Assembly (NCBI GenBank): GCA_963662155.1
Contig: OY759268.1
Span: 57,329,469 to 57,393,468, forward strand
Reading direction: 5' to 3'
From: Lamellibrachia columna
Taxonomy: Eukaryota; Annelida; Polychaeta; Sabellida; Siboglinidae
Length of the DNA: 64,000 bases
Position numbers and translations under genes: made by a program. The notes under the pieces were generated by a model that saw nothing but the letters and a program-made list of their open reading frames with translations, did not search any database and was not told the origin of the DNA. Position 1 is the stretch's first letter. Each line of letters begins with the position of its first letter. This document shows positions 13,491 through 24,091 of the stretch, piece after piece.

Positions 13491-14767
13491 ATGACGTCAA
13501 AATGGCCTGCGCGCAAGACATTGTCTGCTAGTCTGCAAGCGCTCTACGACGTATCTGATGAACTATCAATCAACGATGAGCTACTGCATCGAGGCGACCG
13601 AATTGTCATCCACGAAACTCTACAATCACGTGTGATGCAACTGGCGCACGAAGGACATTTCGGCATGACGCTCGTGAAGAGACGACTACGTCAACACTAC
13701 TGGTGGCCAGCTATGGACCGATACGTGGAAGACGCAATTCGGAACTGCCCGCACTGCGCAACAAGTGACAAAGTCTACACCTGCCACTCCACTCCGCTAC
13801 AACCTGTGCAGTTACCAGACGGAGTCTGGCAAAAACTAGCATTGGACATTATGGGACCGTTTGACGATCCCAAATACAAGTTTGTAATGGTTCTTGTAGA
13901 CTACTACTCCAAGTGGTGTGAAGTGGAATTCGCAAAGGAGGTAACAACTGATAAGATGATTCAGTTCCTGGACAATGTGTTTGCTAGAGAAGGTACACCT
14001 GAATCCCTAGTGACAGATAATGTTGTGCTACTCGTATCTCACAAAATGAAAGACTTCCTAGATAGCAATGGCATAACTCGCTTGCATCGTTATATCATCA
14101 TCAGACAAACAGGCTCGTAGAACGTATGAACCGTACCGTGAAGGAGGGAATCCAGGTGGGCAAGTTAGAGGGCAAAACTCCGGTTAGGGCAACACGGGAT
14201 AGACTAAGGGCTTATCATGCAACCCCAAACGGCCTTACGGGTAAAACTCCGTTCGAACTGACGAGGGGAAGGCGTGGTAAAACAAAACTCCAGATAACTC
14301 ACTTTACGAACGTGACTAAGGATCATGAGCAAATCGCACAGAAAGTCTTAACCAAGCAACAACGCTACAAAACGTATCACGACCGTAAACCTGGTGTCAA
14401 GTCAATCGATGTAAAAATCGGGGATCACGTAAGGGTTAAGAATCCGCGACACGTGGGGAAGGGGCAACTCAAATTCTCTCAACCCATGGATGTTGTCAAA
14501 GTCAACGGTACATGCGTTACACTAAAAGGGGGGAGGAAATGGAACATGTCCAGAATCGTAAAGTGTACAACAACCGCATTCAATCATGTTCCACATCCAC
14601 AGCACAACAATAATGACTCTCTCCTACACATGGATATTCCATGCAACAACAAGCAACAGGCATTACCTGAACAGGGTCCTAACACTACCGTTCCTAACAG
14701 TCCGGTACATGAAGCAACTAGAAAGAGCTCTAGGGTTAAACGTGTGCCTAGACGTCTGCTAGAATAG
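13491..14767 (+). pseudogene. Gypsy integrase
   Basis: The N-terminal HHCC zinc part is visible (HEGHFGM and CPHC, about 13650-13760). The catalytic core begins with LALDIMGPF, and the second Asp lies in VTDN (the usual following Gly is Val). A frameshift near 14100 disrupts the HPQSNG-LVER region that holds the catalytic Glu; the next frame (14126-14767) carries the C-terminal part with TPFELTRGRRGK and a basic DHVRVKNPRHVGKGQL segment. The frame closes at 14765, 84 bases before the 3' LTR. Confidence 0.85.
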
Positions 14768-14848
14768 AGACCACACTGCGAAAATATGTTCATCGTTTAT
14801 TGATCTCAGTTCACTGTTCGTTTATCTCAATTCCTACAAAAGGAGATA

Positions 14849-15011
14849 TGTTGTGTTCTCATTATTGTAAATTCACGTTTCGTTGATCGAAGCTGGATTA
14901 CTATTTTGGATCGTGGAAGTGCTCGGACATCTTGAATTAAACAATCTTGTTCTATACATCGTCTCTTGTAATTTCGCAATTACAACGTACAACTTACACC
15001 AAGATACAACA
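14849..15011 (+). repeat. Gypsy 3' LTR
   Basis: 163 bp, collinear with the 5' LTR with about four substitutions, followed by target duplication AACAG at 15012-15016. Confidence 0.93.
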
Positions 15012-15016
15012 AACAG

Positions 15017-16055
15017 TCATGTTGTTCTACAATGTTCATAACGCAAACTTACCTTAATATTCATGTTGGTGGAAAAGTTGACAATTCGTATTCAGGGCCC
15101 ATACGAATTCCTAAACAGAGATGCTATTTTAAGTGCCATAGTAGTAACATATAGCTCACCTGTAATATGTTAGCGTAGAACAAACAGTACATTTGGCTTG
15201 ACCTGAAGTTAAACCCTTGTTGTTTGTTTATTCGAGATTATCTTACAATAATAAAAATAGGAATTCCTAAACAAAATACTTGTTCTAATATAATTATTAA
15301 TTACTAGAAATCAGGAGTGGCGGATATCAGAAATCACCATTTATATGCCCACCTGCATATATATAAAAAAATGTGTACGTTGTTGACCCAGCCCGTGCTC
15401 ACACGAATTTCTCCATCTGCTTGAATCGCTGTTAATAACTTAGGACCACCTTAGTAAGCGTAGCCCTACCTTCTACGCCCGCGCCGGTCGCATGCCGAGA
15501 GTGGGGTGCCCACAATAACCGCCAGTGAGTCACTGGAGAGAACCAGTGTAAAGTGCGCTGTCACGCGTCAGTTTATTGGGCTTGCTTTCGCCGACGACAT
15601 CACTTGTTGTTTTAATATGTATTGGTCTACGATGGGTGAAATCATTGTAGTAAACAAACTTGATGGTCTTACATACACACGCTAGTTAAACTACGCACGT
15701 ATAAAAGGGCGGGTGTAGGATTTAGTCGGGCATCCAAAGAACAATTTTCGACCTAACCCCTTTTCGTCGGATATAGTGATGGGTGAGTATGGAGTTCTCA
15801 CCCTTGAGGATATCTGAAAAAAAAAGATAAAATCTAGGATTGGTCGCCTCGGAAACTTATTCTCATAACTTCGCAAACAGATAAGATTCAATAAAACGAA
15901 AATAAAGAGCGTGTTGCTAACGTGAAGCGCGTATGTTTTGTCTATGCAATATATGCATGTGAATCGCAGGTTAAAACAGCTTTCCAGAACATAAAAAGCA
16001 TTTCAACCAACAAAACTCTATTACTCGAAGTAACCAAACATGTTCTGCATTTGGT
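15017..16055. other. No gene seen; one strong hairpin
   Basis: Mostly AT-rich. A GC-richer patch at 15390-15600 is unrecognised. A hairpin lies at 15769-15815. Confidence 0.5.
15769..15815. other. Hairpin of unknown role
   Basis: An outer GATAT/ATATC stem and a perfect inner stem GGGTGAG/CTCACCC enclose the loop TATGGAGTT. An A9 run follows at 15817. It may be a SINE-like or ncRNA fragment, or chance; nothing else supports a gene. Confidence 0.3.
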
Positions 16056-17112
16056 GTTATTATATAGAGAGCGTCAATATGGATGTGGATGGTGGTCAAT
16101 GACTAAACTAAACAGTAGTTAGAAAAGAACATAGAAACAACAGAAATGTGGCTTTGTAACGAATGTTTAGTATCGTATTAGTATCGTATTAGTATCGTCG
16201 ACAGAGAAGAAAAGTACAGCTAACAATAAAATAATCAGGAAAGGACAAGCAGAACGTATAAGCAACGTGATGAAAAAAGAAGACTAGAACATCTAACGAC
16301 AACGGAGACAAATGGGGGGGGGAGAAGCAGAGACCGGCAAAGAATAAAAATCCTCGATGGTCGAGCAGCCTGGTTAGGAAATGCACAGTGCCGGGTTAAC
16401 AATGTGGGGGATTGATACAGACTTGTTAACAGACACCTGTGATCGGAAGTGCACAGTGCCGGGTTAATAATGTGGGGGACTGGTACAGACTTGTTAACAG
16501 ACACCTGTGATCGGAAATGCACAGTGCCGGGTTAACAATGTGGGGGACTGATACAGACTTGTTAACAGACACCTGTGATCGGAAATGCACAGTGCCGGGT
16601 TAATAATGTGGGGGACTGGTACAGACTTGTTAACAGACACCTATGATCGGAAATGCACAGTGCCGGGTTAACAATGTGGGGGACTGGTACAGACTTGTTA
16701 ACAGACACCTGTGATCGGAAATGCACAGTGCCGGGTTAACAATGTGGGGGACTGATACAGACTTGTTAACAGACACCTGTGATCGGAAATGCACAGTGCC
16801 GGGTTAACAATGTGGGGGACTGATACAGACTTGTTAACAGACACCTGTGATCGGAAATGCACAGTGCCGGGTTAACAATGTGGGGGACTGGTACAGACTT
16901 ATTAACAGACACCTGTGATCGGAAATGCACAGTGCCGGGTTAACAATGTGGGGGACTGATACAAACTTATTAACAGACACCTGTGATCGGAAATGCACAG
17001 TGCCGGGTTAACAATGTGGGGGACATATAAAAACTTATTAACATACACCTGTGATCGAAAATGCACAGTGCCGGGTTAACAATGTTGGGGACTGGTACAA
17101 ACTTGTTTGAGG
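16056..17112 (+). mobile_element. Dispersed repeat with internal 68-bp satellite, copy 1
   Basis: The part at 16056-16382 matches, in reverse orientation, 23640-23985 over its whole length: the ATATAGAGAGCGTCA edge, the GTATCGTATTAGTATCGT repeat and CGATGGTCGAGCAGCCTGG. Both copies then enter the same 68-bp unit, about ten copies here and about one there. The collinearity shows a mobile, probably non-autonomous, repeat family. No coding capacity or clear terminal repeats are seen, so its class is unknown. Confidence 0.7.
16383..17106. repeat. 68-bp satellite array, about ten units
   Basis: The unit begins GATCGGAAATGCACAGTGCC and contains GTTAACAATGTGGGGGACTG and TTGTTAACAGACACCTGT. Starts at 16441, 16509 and 16577 give the 68-bp period. 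Units are highly alike and directly adjacent with no spacers. Confidence 0.97.
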
Positions 17113-17242
17113 AGAACCTTGCCAAATGCGTGAAAGATGAAGATCAAGATGCGTGGTATTGATTATGGAAGTAACCTCTTACCTTAACGTTTACTGAATA
17201 TTTTTCCACATAAACATTCACATATTTTTGTCGGCGACGACA

Positions 17243-17452
17243 TACAAACATACATACATACATACATACATACATACATACATACATACATACATACATA
17301 CAAACATGCAAACATGCAAACATGCATACATGCAAACATACAAACATACAAACATACATACATACATACATACATACATACATACATACATACATACATA
17401 CATACATACATACATACATACATACAAACATACAAATATACAAACATACAGA
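17243..17452. repeat. (CATA)n microsatellite
   Basis: About 210 bases of tetranucleotide repeat with a central CATGCAAA variant block (17304-17336). Confidence 0.98.
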
Positions 17453-17454
17453 AA

Positions 17455-19214
17455 CTAAAATACAGCGAGCAATGACAAACAAGATGAATGAAATGATGGA
17501 ACATAGAGGCGCTAATACGCTAGTTGGCGTTACAATTATACTCCTGTCTCAAACGTCACTTTCGTATTTATTCTTCACCTTATTCGCCCTATGCCACTCT
17601 GAAGCGGTGTCACATTCACAAATATTACACAGAAGTTGAACAGAGATCGGAGCCCGATTCAAGGGAAGCGAAAAGTGACTCATACGAGTCAGATTCCTCG
17701 GACTCAGACAAAGCGTTACAAGATTTGTACGCAGGAGACTCAGACGCTGCAGAACGTCCTTGTCTCCTTGAATATGTTATACAACTGTCACAAACCGGGA
17801 GGGAAGTAAAATGGAAAAAGAAACGGTAACGGAAAGGGAAAATCCAACGCTGTTAAAAAGATAGTTGGTGAAAAAGTGTGGATGTATTTTGCATGTTTTA
17901 TGATAATAAATACGCAAGTCCTCCAACAAAAGATTTGATTTTGATATAACATAGCATGATTTTGCGTATCCAGCATACACTTTGTATTTAATGATTATTC
18001 ATTATGCATTATTCTTCTTAAAAAAACAATCGGCGGATCTAGATTCAGAAAACGGGGGGTGGGGGTGGGGTGGGGTGCACAGTTTCACAGACATATATGC
18101 TAAATTTAGTAGCAGAGTATATAAACAAAATTAATCCCTATGCTTCTTGGTTCAGTATTTACAACATACAAGGTTCTGTCAGTCGTCGGGTGGGAGACTA
18201 CAATGGCTTAGGATAATAATCGTGAGAGTTTCTGTGTTTTTGAAATGGTCTCATACACCTTTTTCGTAAAGTGCTCCCCTAATTGCCCAAGCCACACAGA
18301 ATGGCAAAGCGTCACTCGCTTTACTGTGATATCTCCTTTTGTTTTTCCACTGTCTATATGGACTTTGCTTTACAAAAGAAAACCAATAATTCCCGCTCAA
18401 ATCCAGACAAACTATTGTCGATAATAATATATTCCATAACTATACATACGTGTATTTTTCAATTCAACATTCAACAATATAAAACAATGCACATTGACCT
18501 TGGTTGACTAATTTAATAACAGCGTATGGACAGCGCGAACAAAGAACAGTGCCACTGGGTTCGAAAGTGGAAGGGTGATATGTGTTGAAATGGGCTAAAT
18601 ATGGCCGCAGGTCACGGTTCCCAGCCATTCCACTAACTTCCATGTTTTCAGAGTTGATGTACGACACATTGCATAGCACATCTCGTTGTTGGAAACAAAA
18701 TAAATGGTTGTCTACATTTCAGCTCCTCCGGAAAAGCTTGTTCTGCATACATCAATGTAACGGCAAGAAAATATGGTCAAATACACGTCATAAAGGAAAT
18801 GATCATCCTACATACGCATCTAGTCAGTGGCAAAAAACGTCAGTGGCAAACTCCCTAATGCTGACTAGTAAGAACATCATTTATATGTATATAATCTATA
18901 TTTTCGACGGGCTACTTCCGAAATTATAATTTGTGCTCGACTCGTTTTAGAAAATAGTTTTGAAAAATTAAAGCTATCTAATATCCACTACGACAGGCTT
19001 CCTCGTTTGTTGAAATGTGTTATTTAGTGTTGATGAAATTATCTGAATAAACCGGATAGTATGTAATACTTGCTTGAAGAAACCTTGATCACTGAGCAAC
19101 GCAATTGTGTAACTAGTGACTAAACACTTGATTCGTGGTTCAGACGGTGAATATAGAAATGATATATTCCACCAGTGGACAAATTGGCTATCGTTGAGGA
19201 AATGGCTAAGAACA
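17455..19214. other. No confident gene
   Basis: An acidic, Ser-rich open stretch (17640-17829, with SDSYESDSSDSDKA) has no match I recognise. A G-rich run at 18051-18078 follows CGGCGGATCTAGATTC, which resembles the ends of hAT-type MITEs. The rest is AT-rich and unassigned. Confidence 0.4.
18029..18080. mobile_element. Possible hAT-type MITE end
   Basis: GGCGGATCTAGATTCAG followed by a G-rich run resembles the common CAGGGGCGGATC terminus of hAT miniature elements. The second end was not found here. Confidence 0.3.
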
Positions 19215-19995
19215 AATGTATAATCTTAATGTGGATAAATCAGTAGGACCAGATGTTCCCCCTAGGTTGCTAAATAAATAAAACGAGTTATCTAATCTTT
19301 CATGTATACCACTAGCTAGGCTATTTAATAATTCACTTGTTGTGAGTGAACTTCCAAAGGAATGGAAACAGGGAAGCATCTCGGCTGTATTTAAGAAGGG
19401 TAGTAAAGAAATGCAGGAAATGGTAGACCCGTAAGTCTAACAAATATATTATGCAAATGTATGGAGCACTGTGTCTAATACCATATTGTTAGTCATATGA
19501 GGAGAAATGAACTGATCAGTACGCAACAATTTGGGTTTATTAAAGGTCGTTCTACAGTACTCCAAAAGTTAAATGTTATGGACTCATGGACCTAGGCTTT
19601 AGATGAGAATATATAGATATATTGCATCTACACTTCACGTTTGATACCGTCCCTCATGAAAGATTGGTAGGCAAACGTTAATCATATTAAGGTATATACT
19701 ACTTCACACTAAGATGAGATGGATCCTAGGCTTCTTTTCTGGCCGTGTACAACAGGTCAATGTAAATGGTACAAACTCTGAGTGGACAAATGTTGCAAGT
19801 GGAATTCAGAAGGGTATTGTCTTAGGGACCGATCCTATTTGTTTCATATACAAATGATCTTCCTGTGTGTATAGTTTCGGATGTATATATGTTTGCGGAC
19901 GATAGCAATGTGTTTAGATGACCAGCATATATTACAGAACGATTCCAATAACCTAACATCTCGGTATAGTCAATGGTTACTAAGAAGTTAAAAAC

Positions 19996-20124
19996 AGTGT
20001 CCGTGCAGACAAAAGGACGTATATGGACGACTTTGCAAAACAAGCAGAGCATGCTGCAAACACCGTGCAGACAAAATGACGTATATGGACGACCTTGCAA
20101 AACAAGCAGAGCCTGCTGCAAACA
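19996..20124 (+). repeat. 68-bp tandem duplication at the nested LINE start
   Basis: A unit containing CGTATATGGACGACNTTGCA and AAACAAGCAGAGC occurs twice (about 20005 and 20073). It lies at the 5' edge of the nested LINE and may record its integration. Confidence 0.7.
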
Positions 20125-21889
20125 GAGGTGAACAAAGAACGTTGTTTACACTGACCAAGAAAATAACTAATGAAAACTACAGAAAAAGTACACCGGGCAA
20201 GAACAAAGATGGAGAAGTAATAAAATCAGAAGCAGACCAGATAGAGAGATGGAGAGGACACCTCTTTGAGGTTCTGAACTCAGAGGCACCCGACGACCCT
20301 GTTAATATTCCGAACAATGAATTATTCGACACAGACATTGACACTAATCCGCCTACTATAGAAGAAATTGAAAAAAGTATAAAAGCGTTGGAAAACGGTA
20401 AATCACCAGGAGTTGATAACATACAGGCTGAAATGTTGAAAACACAGAGTAATATGGTAGCACGAAAACTCGAGGAAGTGTTCAAATTAATATGGAAAAA
20501 TTGAGAAATACCTGAAGAATGGCAGAAAGGAGTCATCATTAAATTACCTAAAAGACGTGATCTGGAGAACTGTAATAACTGGAGAGGTGTTACGTTGTTA
20601 TCAGTTCCCAGCAAGGTGCTTGGTAGGGTGATTATAGTCAGGATAAGAGATTCGCTCGATAACAAACTGAGGAAAGAACAAGCAGGGTTCAGAAGGGGAA
20701 AGGATGTATGCAGCAAATGTTCATATTAAGGAACATAATCGACCAGTGCCTCGAATGGAATATACCGTTCTTCATCAACTATGTGGCTTTTAGGAAAGCT
20801 TTTGATAGTATTCACAGAGAGAGTTTATGGAGAATTATGAAATACTATGGAATTCCATCCAACATTATCAATCTTGTGAAAATGCCTTACAAAAACTACA
20901 GATGTGCAGTTGAGCATGAAGGCAAATTGTCAAAATGGTTTCCTGTGATGTCGGGAGTGAGGCAAGGATGTTAGGGTTTTTGTTTTTATTGGTGATAGAC
21001 TGGATTATGCGGAAAACAACTAGAAGGAAAAGAGGGATTCAATGGGGATTAGATACGATGGAGGACCTAGATTTTGCAGACGATTTGGCTCTGTTATCAA
21101 CATCAAGAAGAAACCTACAACAGAAGACAAACCAGCTAGAAGTGTACGCAAACAGAACTGGATTACACACAAACACAGCCAAAACAAAAGTGATGAAGAT
21201 CAAGACTGGTGATAACCAACCAATTGTAATAGGCATAGGCGATGTTGATAGTTTCACTTACCTAGGCTCAGTTATGGATGCAGACAAAGGTTCAACAGCA
21301 GATATAAGTGCACGCCTAAAGAAAGCGAGAGCAGCCTATTATAAACTGAGGAAAGTGTGGGCATCAAGCCAATACAGAAGGAAAACAAAACTCAGAATCT
21401 ACAAGAGCAATGTGATGTCGGCTCTACTATACGGAGCAGAATGCTAGAAGGTAAACCAAAATGATGGACAAAGGCTCAATATATTTCACAATAGATGTTT
21501 GCGTCGAATTCTACGTATATTCTGGCCAAGAACAATTTCAAAAGAAAAAAACTGTATGAAGAGGTAGAAATAAGCAGGATAACAGACATCATCAAGGCTA
21601 GACGATGGAGTTTCATTGGTCACATCCTTCGGTTTGAGAATACAAATGACTGCCGTATAGTGATGAATTGGACACCTGTGGGAAAGAGATCGATCAGAAG
21701 ACTAAAAGAGACGAGGCGACGAATGGTGGAAAAAGAGCGACATGCGTTTGGGTGGAAATCATGGGCAGAGGCGGCACAGAGGGCGACAGACAGAGCGGAA
21801 TGGCGGACTCTTGCACATGCCCTATGCGACACGTGGCGCCAACGGGATCCGTAAGCCTTAAGCATTTACGGAAAAATAGAACAGGAGTT
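19996..21889 (+). pseudogene. Nested LINE (RTE/I-like), reverse transcriptase and C-terminal region
   Basis: A different non-LTR RT, 5'-truncated before or within the linker ahead of RT. The first frame (20076-20504) has EIEKSIKALENGKSPGVDNI. An in-frame TGA at 20502 precedes EIPEEWQKGVIIKLPK and NWRGVTLLSVPSK. Then come FRKAFDSIHRESLW (20708-20974), the catalytic FADDLALLS (about 21073) and TYLGSVMDADKG. The C-terminal frame (21495-21854) has RRWSFIGHILR, EKERHAFGWKSWAEA and AEWRTLAHALC, the tail seen in many animal endonuclease-RT elements. Several frame breaks make it inactive. Confidence 0.75.
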
Positions 21890-22620
21890 TGCTTTTAATC
21901 CGAACGTGGACAATACTGCCCACGAATTAGAAACTATAGAAGAAGAAAAAGTTATTGAGGTTATTATTGAGTCAAAGCTAGAATTCGATAAACACATCAA
22001 CAACAAAATAAATAAAACAAGCAGTATCATGGAAGTTATCAGAAGGTTTTTCACAACCCTAAATCAAAATAATAGTGCGCCAAGCTTGAAGCTTTACTTA
22101 GGAATGACACATCTATACAATTCTATATGGTCCCCTTATAGGCAGAAATATAATGAGCAGAAAATGTGCAGAAACGTGCAACAAAGCAGCTTCCTGGAAT
22201 GAAGGATATTCCATACCCGGAGAGACTTGAGAGATTGAAACTTCCCATACAATTGCATATAGACGAACACGTTGAGGTTTATTAACTGCTACGAGGAAAA
22301 CATGACAGTGATGCAAAGACAGTGATACAAAGGAAGGAAAAATGGCCCAATGGGTCATAGTTTGAAACTGTTTCTGGAATGTGCTCGTGTACATGCTGGA
22401 AAGGAAAGCTTCTCGTTTAGAATTACAAAATTATGGAATGACTTACCGGAAGTAGTTGTAACTGCAAACTCGATTAAAACCCGTCTAGATAAAATTTGGG
22501 TTACCGAAGAATTTCTCTACAATTACAAAGTCGCCTTAGCAGGAAGTCGTAGAGCATTTAAATGGAAAGTTCAAGTTCTCACCATCGAGGCCATCGCCTA
22601 CGGTCAGAAAAACCCTAAAT

Positions 22621-23239
22621 AAACATATGTATGCAAGTAAATAAGTAAACTAAGTATGGGCGGACAGTGTATTGTTTTGTGTAGACATAATTCAAGCACT
22701 TCCCTCGACAATGGCGCCTGGTTGAAAGTCTATGGTAGCGAATGTACTACGAGTGTGAACAAAAATAAAGCATCTTCAGGTAGAGCTCATCGGAGACACT
22801 AGAAAATACGTGATAATAAAAGACATCCACAATATCCAGGCGAAGGTAGCACCAATGGGTGATGCAGAAACACTGCTTGCTGAAATGAAGAATAGTATGA
22901 CATGACATTGCCATTTTTGTATATTGTGTATACGATTTGAATGTAATAGTTGTCTCAGAGGACAGTACCACATTGATTGTTTTAACGGAACAGCACAGAT
23001 ACAGTACATGGGTCATTTTCCAAATAGCGAACCATTTCGATGTAGAAATGTTGGCAGACGCGTCACAGTCGGAAAATATGATATTGTAAATAAGATGAAT
23101 GTTCACCTGTCAGACGAAGACATACTGAGCTGAATCTGGCAGATTCGTGTAATGTCAGGGTTTTGTTAGTTTTGACGTCATCTCAATGTTATAACTGGTG
23201 GCATGGACAAATTATAGCAGCTCCTATGTATCCAGACCA
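22621..23239. other. No gene seen
   Basis: AT-rich sequence; the open frames on both strands have no recognisable content. Confidence 0.5.
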
Positions 23240-23513
23240 GCAGCAGATCCAGGGGGGTCAATACCCCCCAAGCCGTGGAGGGGGTGTCTTCGACCCCCCT
23301 GTATCCGTGGCAAATATTACGTTAAAAGAACATATATATAGGCCTACATCGGAACTTGTGTCAGTGTACAGACTGAAGTATTAGCAGCCGCTAATATTAA
23401 CCCTTATGTAAGTAGTACGACACATGTGTCGCCCCCCCCCCCACATTCGTGACTACGACTGACTGAAACCCCCATCTGCCAACAAGCCTAGATCCGCCCC
23501 TGCAGACGAATAT
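23240..23513. mobile_element. Possible hAT-like MITE
   Basis: The left end CAGCAGATCCAGGGGGG and right end CCTAGATCCGCCCCTG are roughly inverted and resemble the CAGGGGCGGATC termini of hAT-type miniature elements. C/G-rich runs lie just inside both ends. Both sides show CAGAC (before 23240 and after 23507), but an 8-bp target duplication is not clear. Confidence 0.4.
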
Positions 23514-23584
23514 GTAGAGATATATGCAATGGTCTATAATATGGGCGATGATTTTTTGTACAACCAACTCATCTAAAATTAATG

Positions 23585-23985
23585 TTAACAAGTCTGTACC
23601 AGTCCCCCACATTATTAAACCGGCACTGTGCATTTCCTAACCAGGCTGCTCGACCATCGAGGATTTGTATTCTTTGCCTGTCTCTGCTTCTCTCCCCCCA
23701 TTTGTCTCCGTTGTCGCTAGATGTTCTAGTCTTCATTTTTCATCACGTTGCTTAGACGTTCTGCTTGTCCTTTCCTGATTCTTTTATTGTTAGCCGTTCT
23801 TGGCGTTTCGTTATTACTTTTCTTCTCTGTCGAAGATACTAATACGATACTAATACGATACTAAACATTCTTTGCAAAGCCACATTTCTGTTGTTTCTAT
23901 GTTCTTTTCTAACTACTGTTTAGTCATTGACCACGATCCACGTCCACACTGACGCTCTCTATATAATAACGTCAACACTGACGCT
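23585..23985 (-). mobile_element. Dispersed repeat, copy 2 (inverted relative to 16056-17112)
   Basis: The reverse complement follows 16056-16400 throughout with scattered differences. It includes the matching TAGTATCGTATTAGTATCG stretch and a single 68-bp unit remnant (23590-23632). A 30-base piece with CACTGACGCT and CTATATAATAAC is duplicated at 23945-23999, beside the LINE that follows. Confidence 0.7.
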
Positions 23986-24091
23986 ATCTATATAATAACA
24001 AGATTTAACAAGATTTGCCATCCAAGCCAAAGACCCAGAAGGCAAGTGGACAAGGAAGCCATTGGCTTATCAAGAGTCCAACAATGTTCAT

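Larger units (their letters stand above)
10866..15011 (+). mobile_element. Gypsy (Ty3-type) LTR retrotransposon, decayed
   Basis: Two 163-bp LTRs begin TGTT and end AACA. They are flanked by the 5-bp target duplication AACAG (10861-10865 and 15012-15016). Between them, in order, are gag, zinc knuckles, protease, RT, RNase H and integrase, the Ty3/Gypsy order. The LTRs differ at about four positions, so the insertion is fairly young, yet the coding part has several frameshifts and a gap between protease and RT. The copy is not autonomous. Confidence 0.95.
19215..22620 (+). mobile_element. Degenerate CR1-like LINE, split by a nested LINE
   Basis: The left part (19215-19995) has RT pieces read in several frames: KSVGPDVPPRLL, ELPKEWKQGSISAVFKKGS, QQFGFIKGRS, FDTVPHERL and VNVNGTNSEW. 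The right part (21890-22620) resumes with the next RT segments: EKVIEVIIESKLEFDKHI, WSPYRQK and then FSFRITKLWNDLPE near the C-terminus. The order is exactly that of CR1-type ORF2, so one element was split by the insertion at about 19996-21889. It has many stops and is clearly old. Confidence 0.7.

Noticed and set aside
15390..15620. GC-richer patch as an rRNA or snRNA gene
   Set aside because: No recognisable rRNA, tRNA or snRNA motifs or boxes.
16383..17106. CRISPR array
   Set aside because: The 68-bp units are directly adjacent without unique spacers, and the DNA is eukaryotic.
17144..17639. Overlapping ORFs of VCMY and HTYI repeats
   Set aside because: They come from the CATA tetranucleotide repeat; no splice sites or domain.
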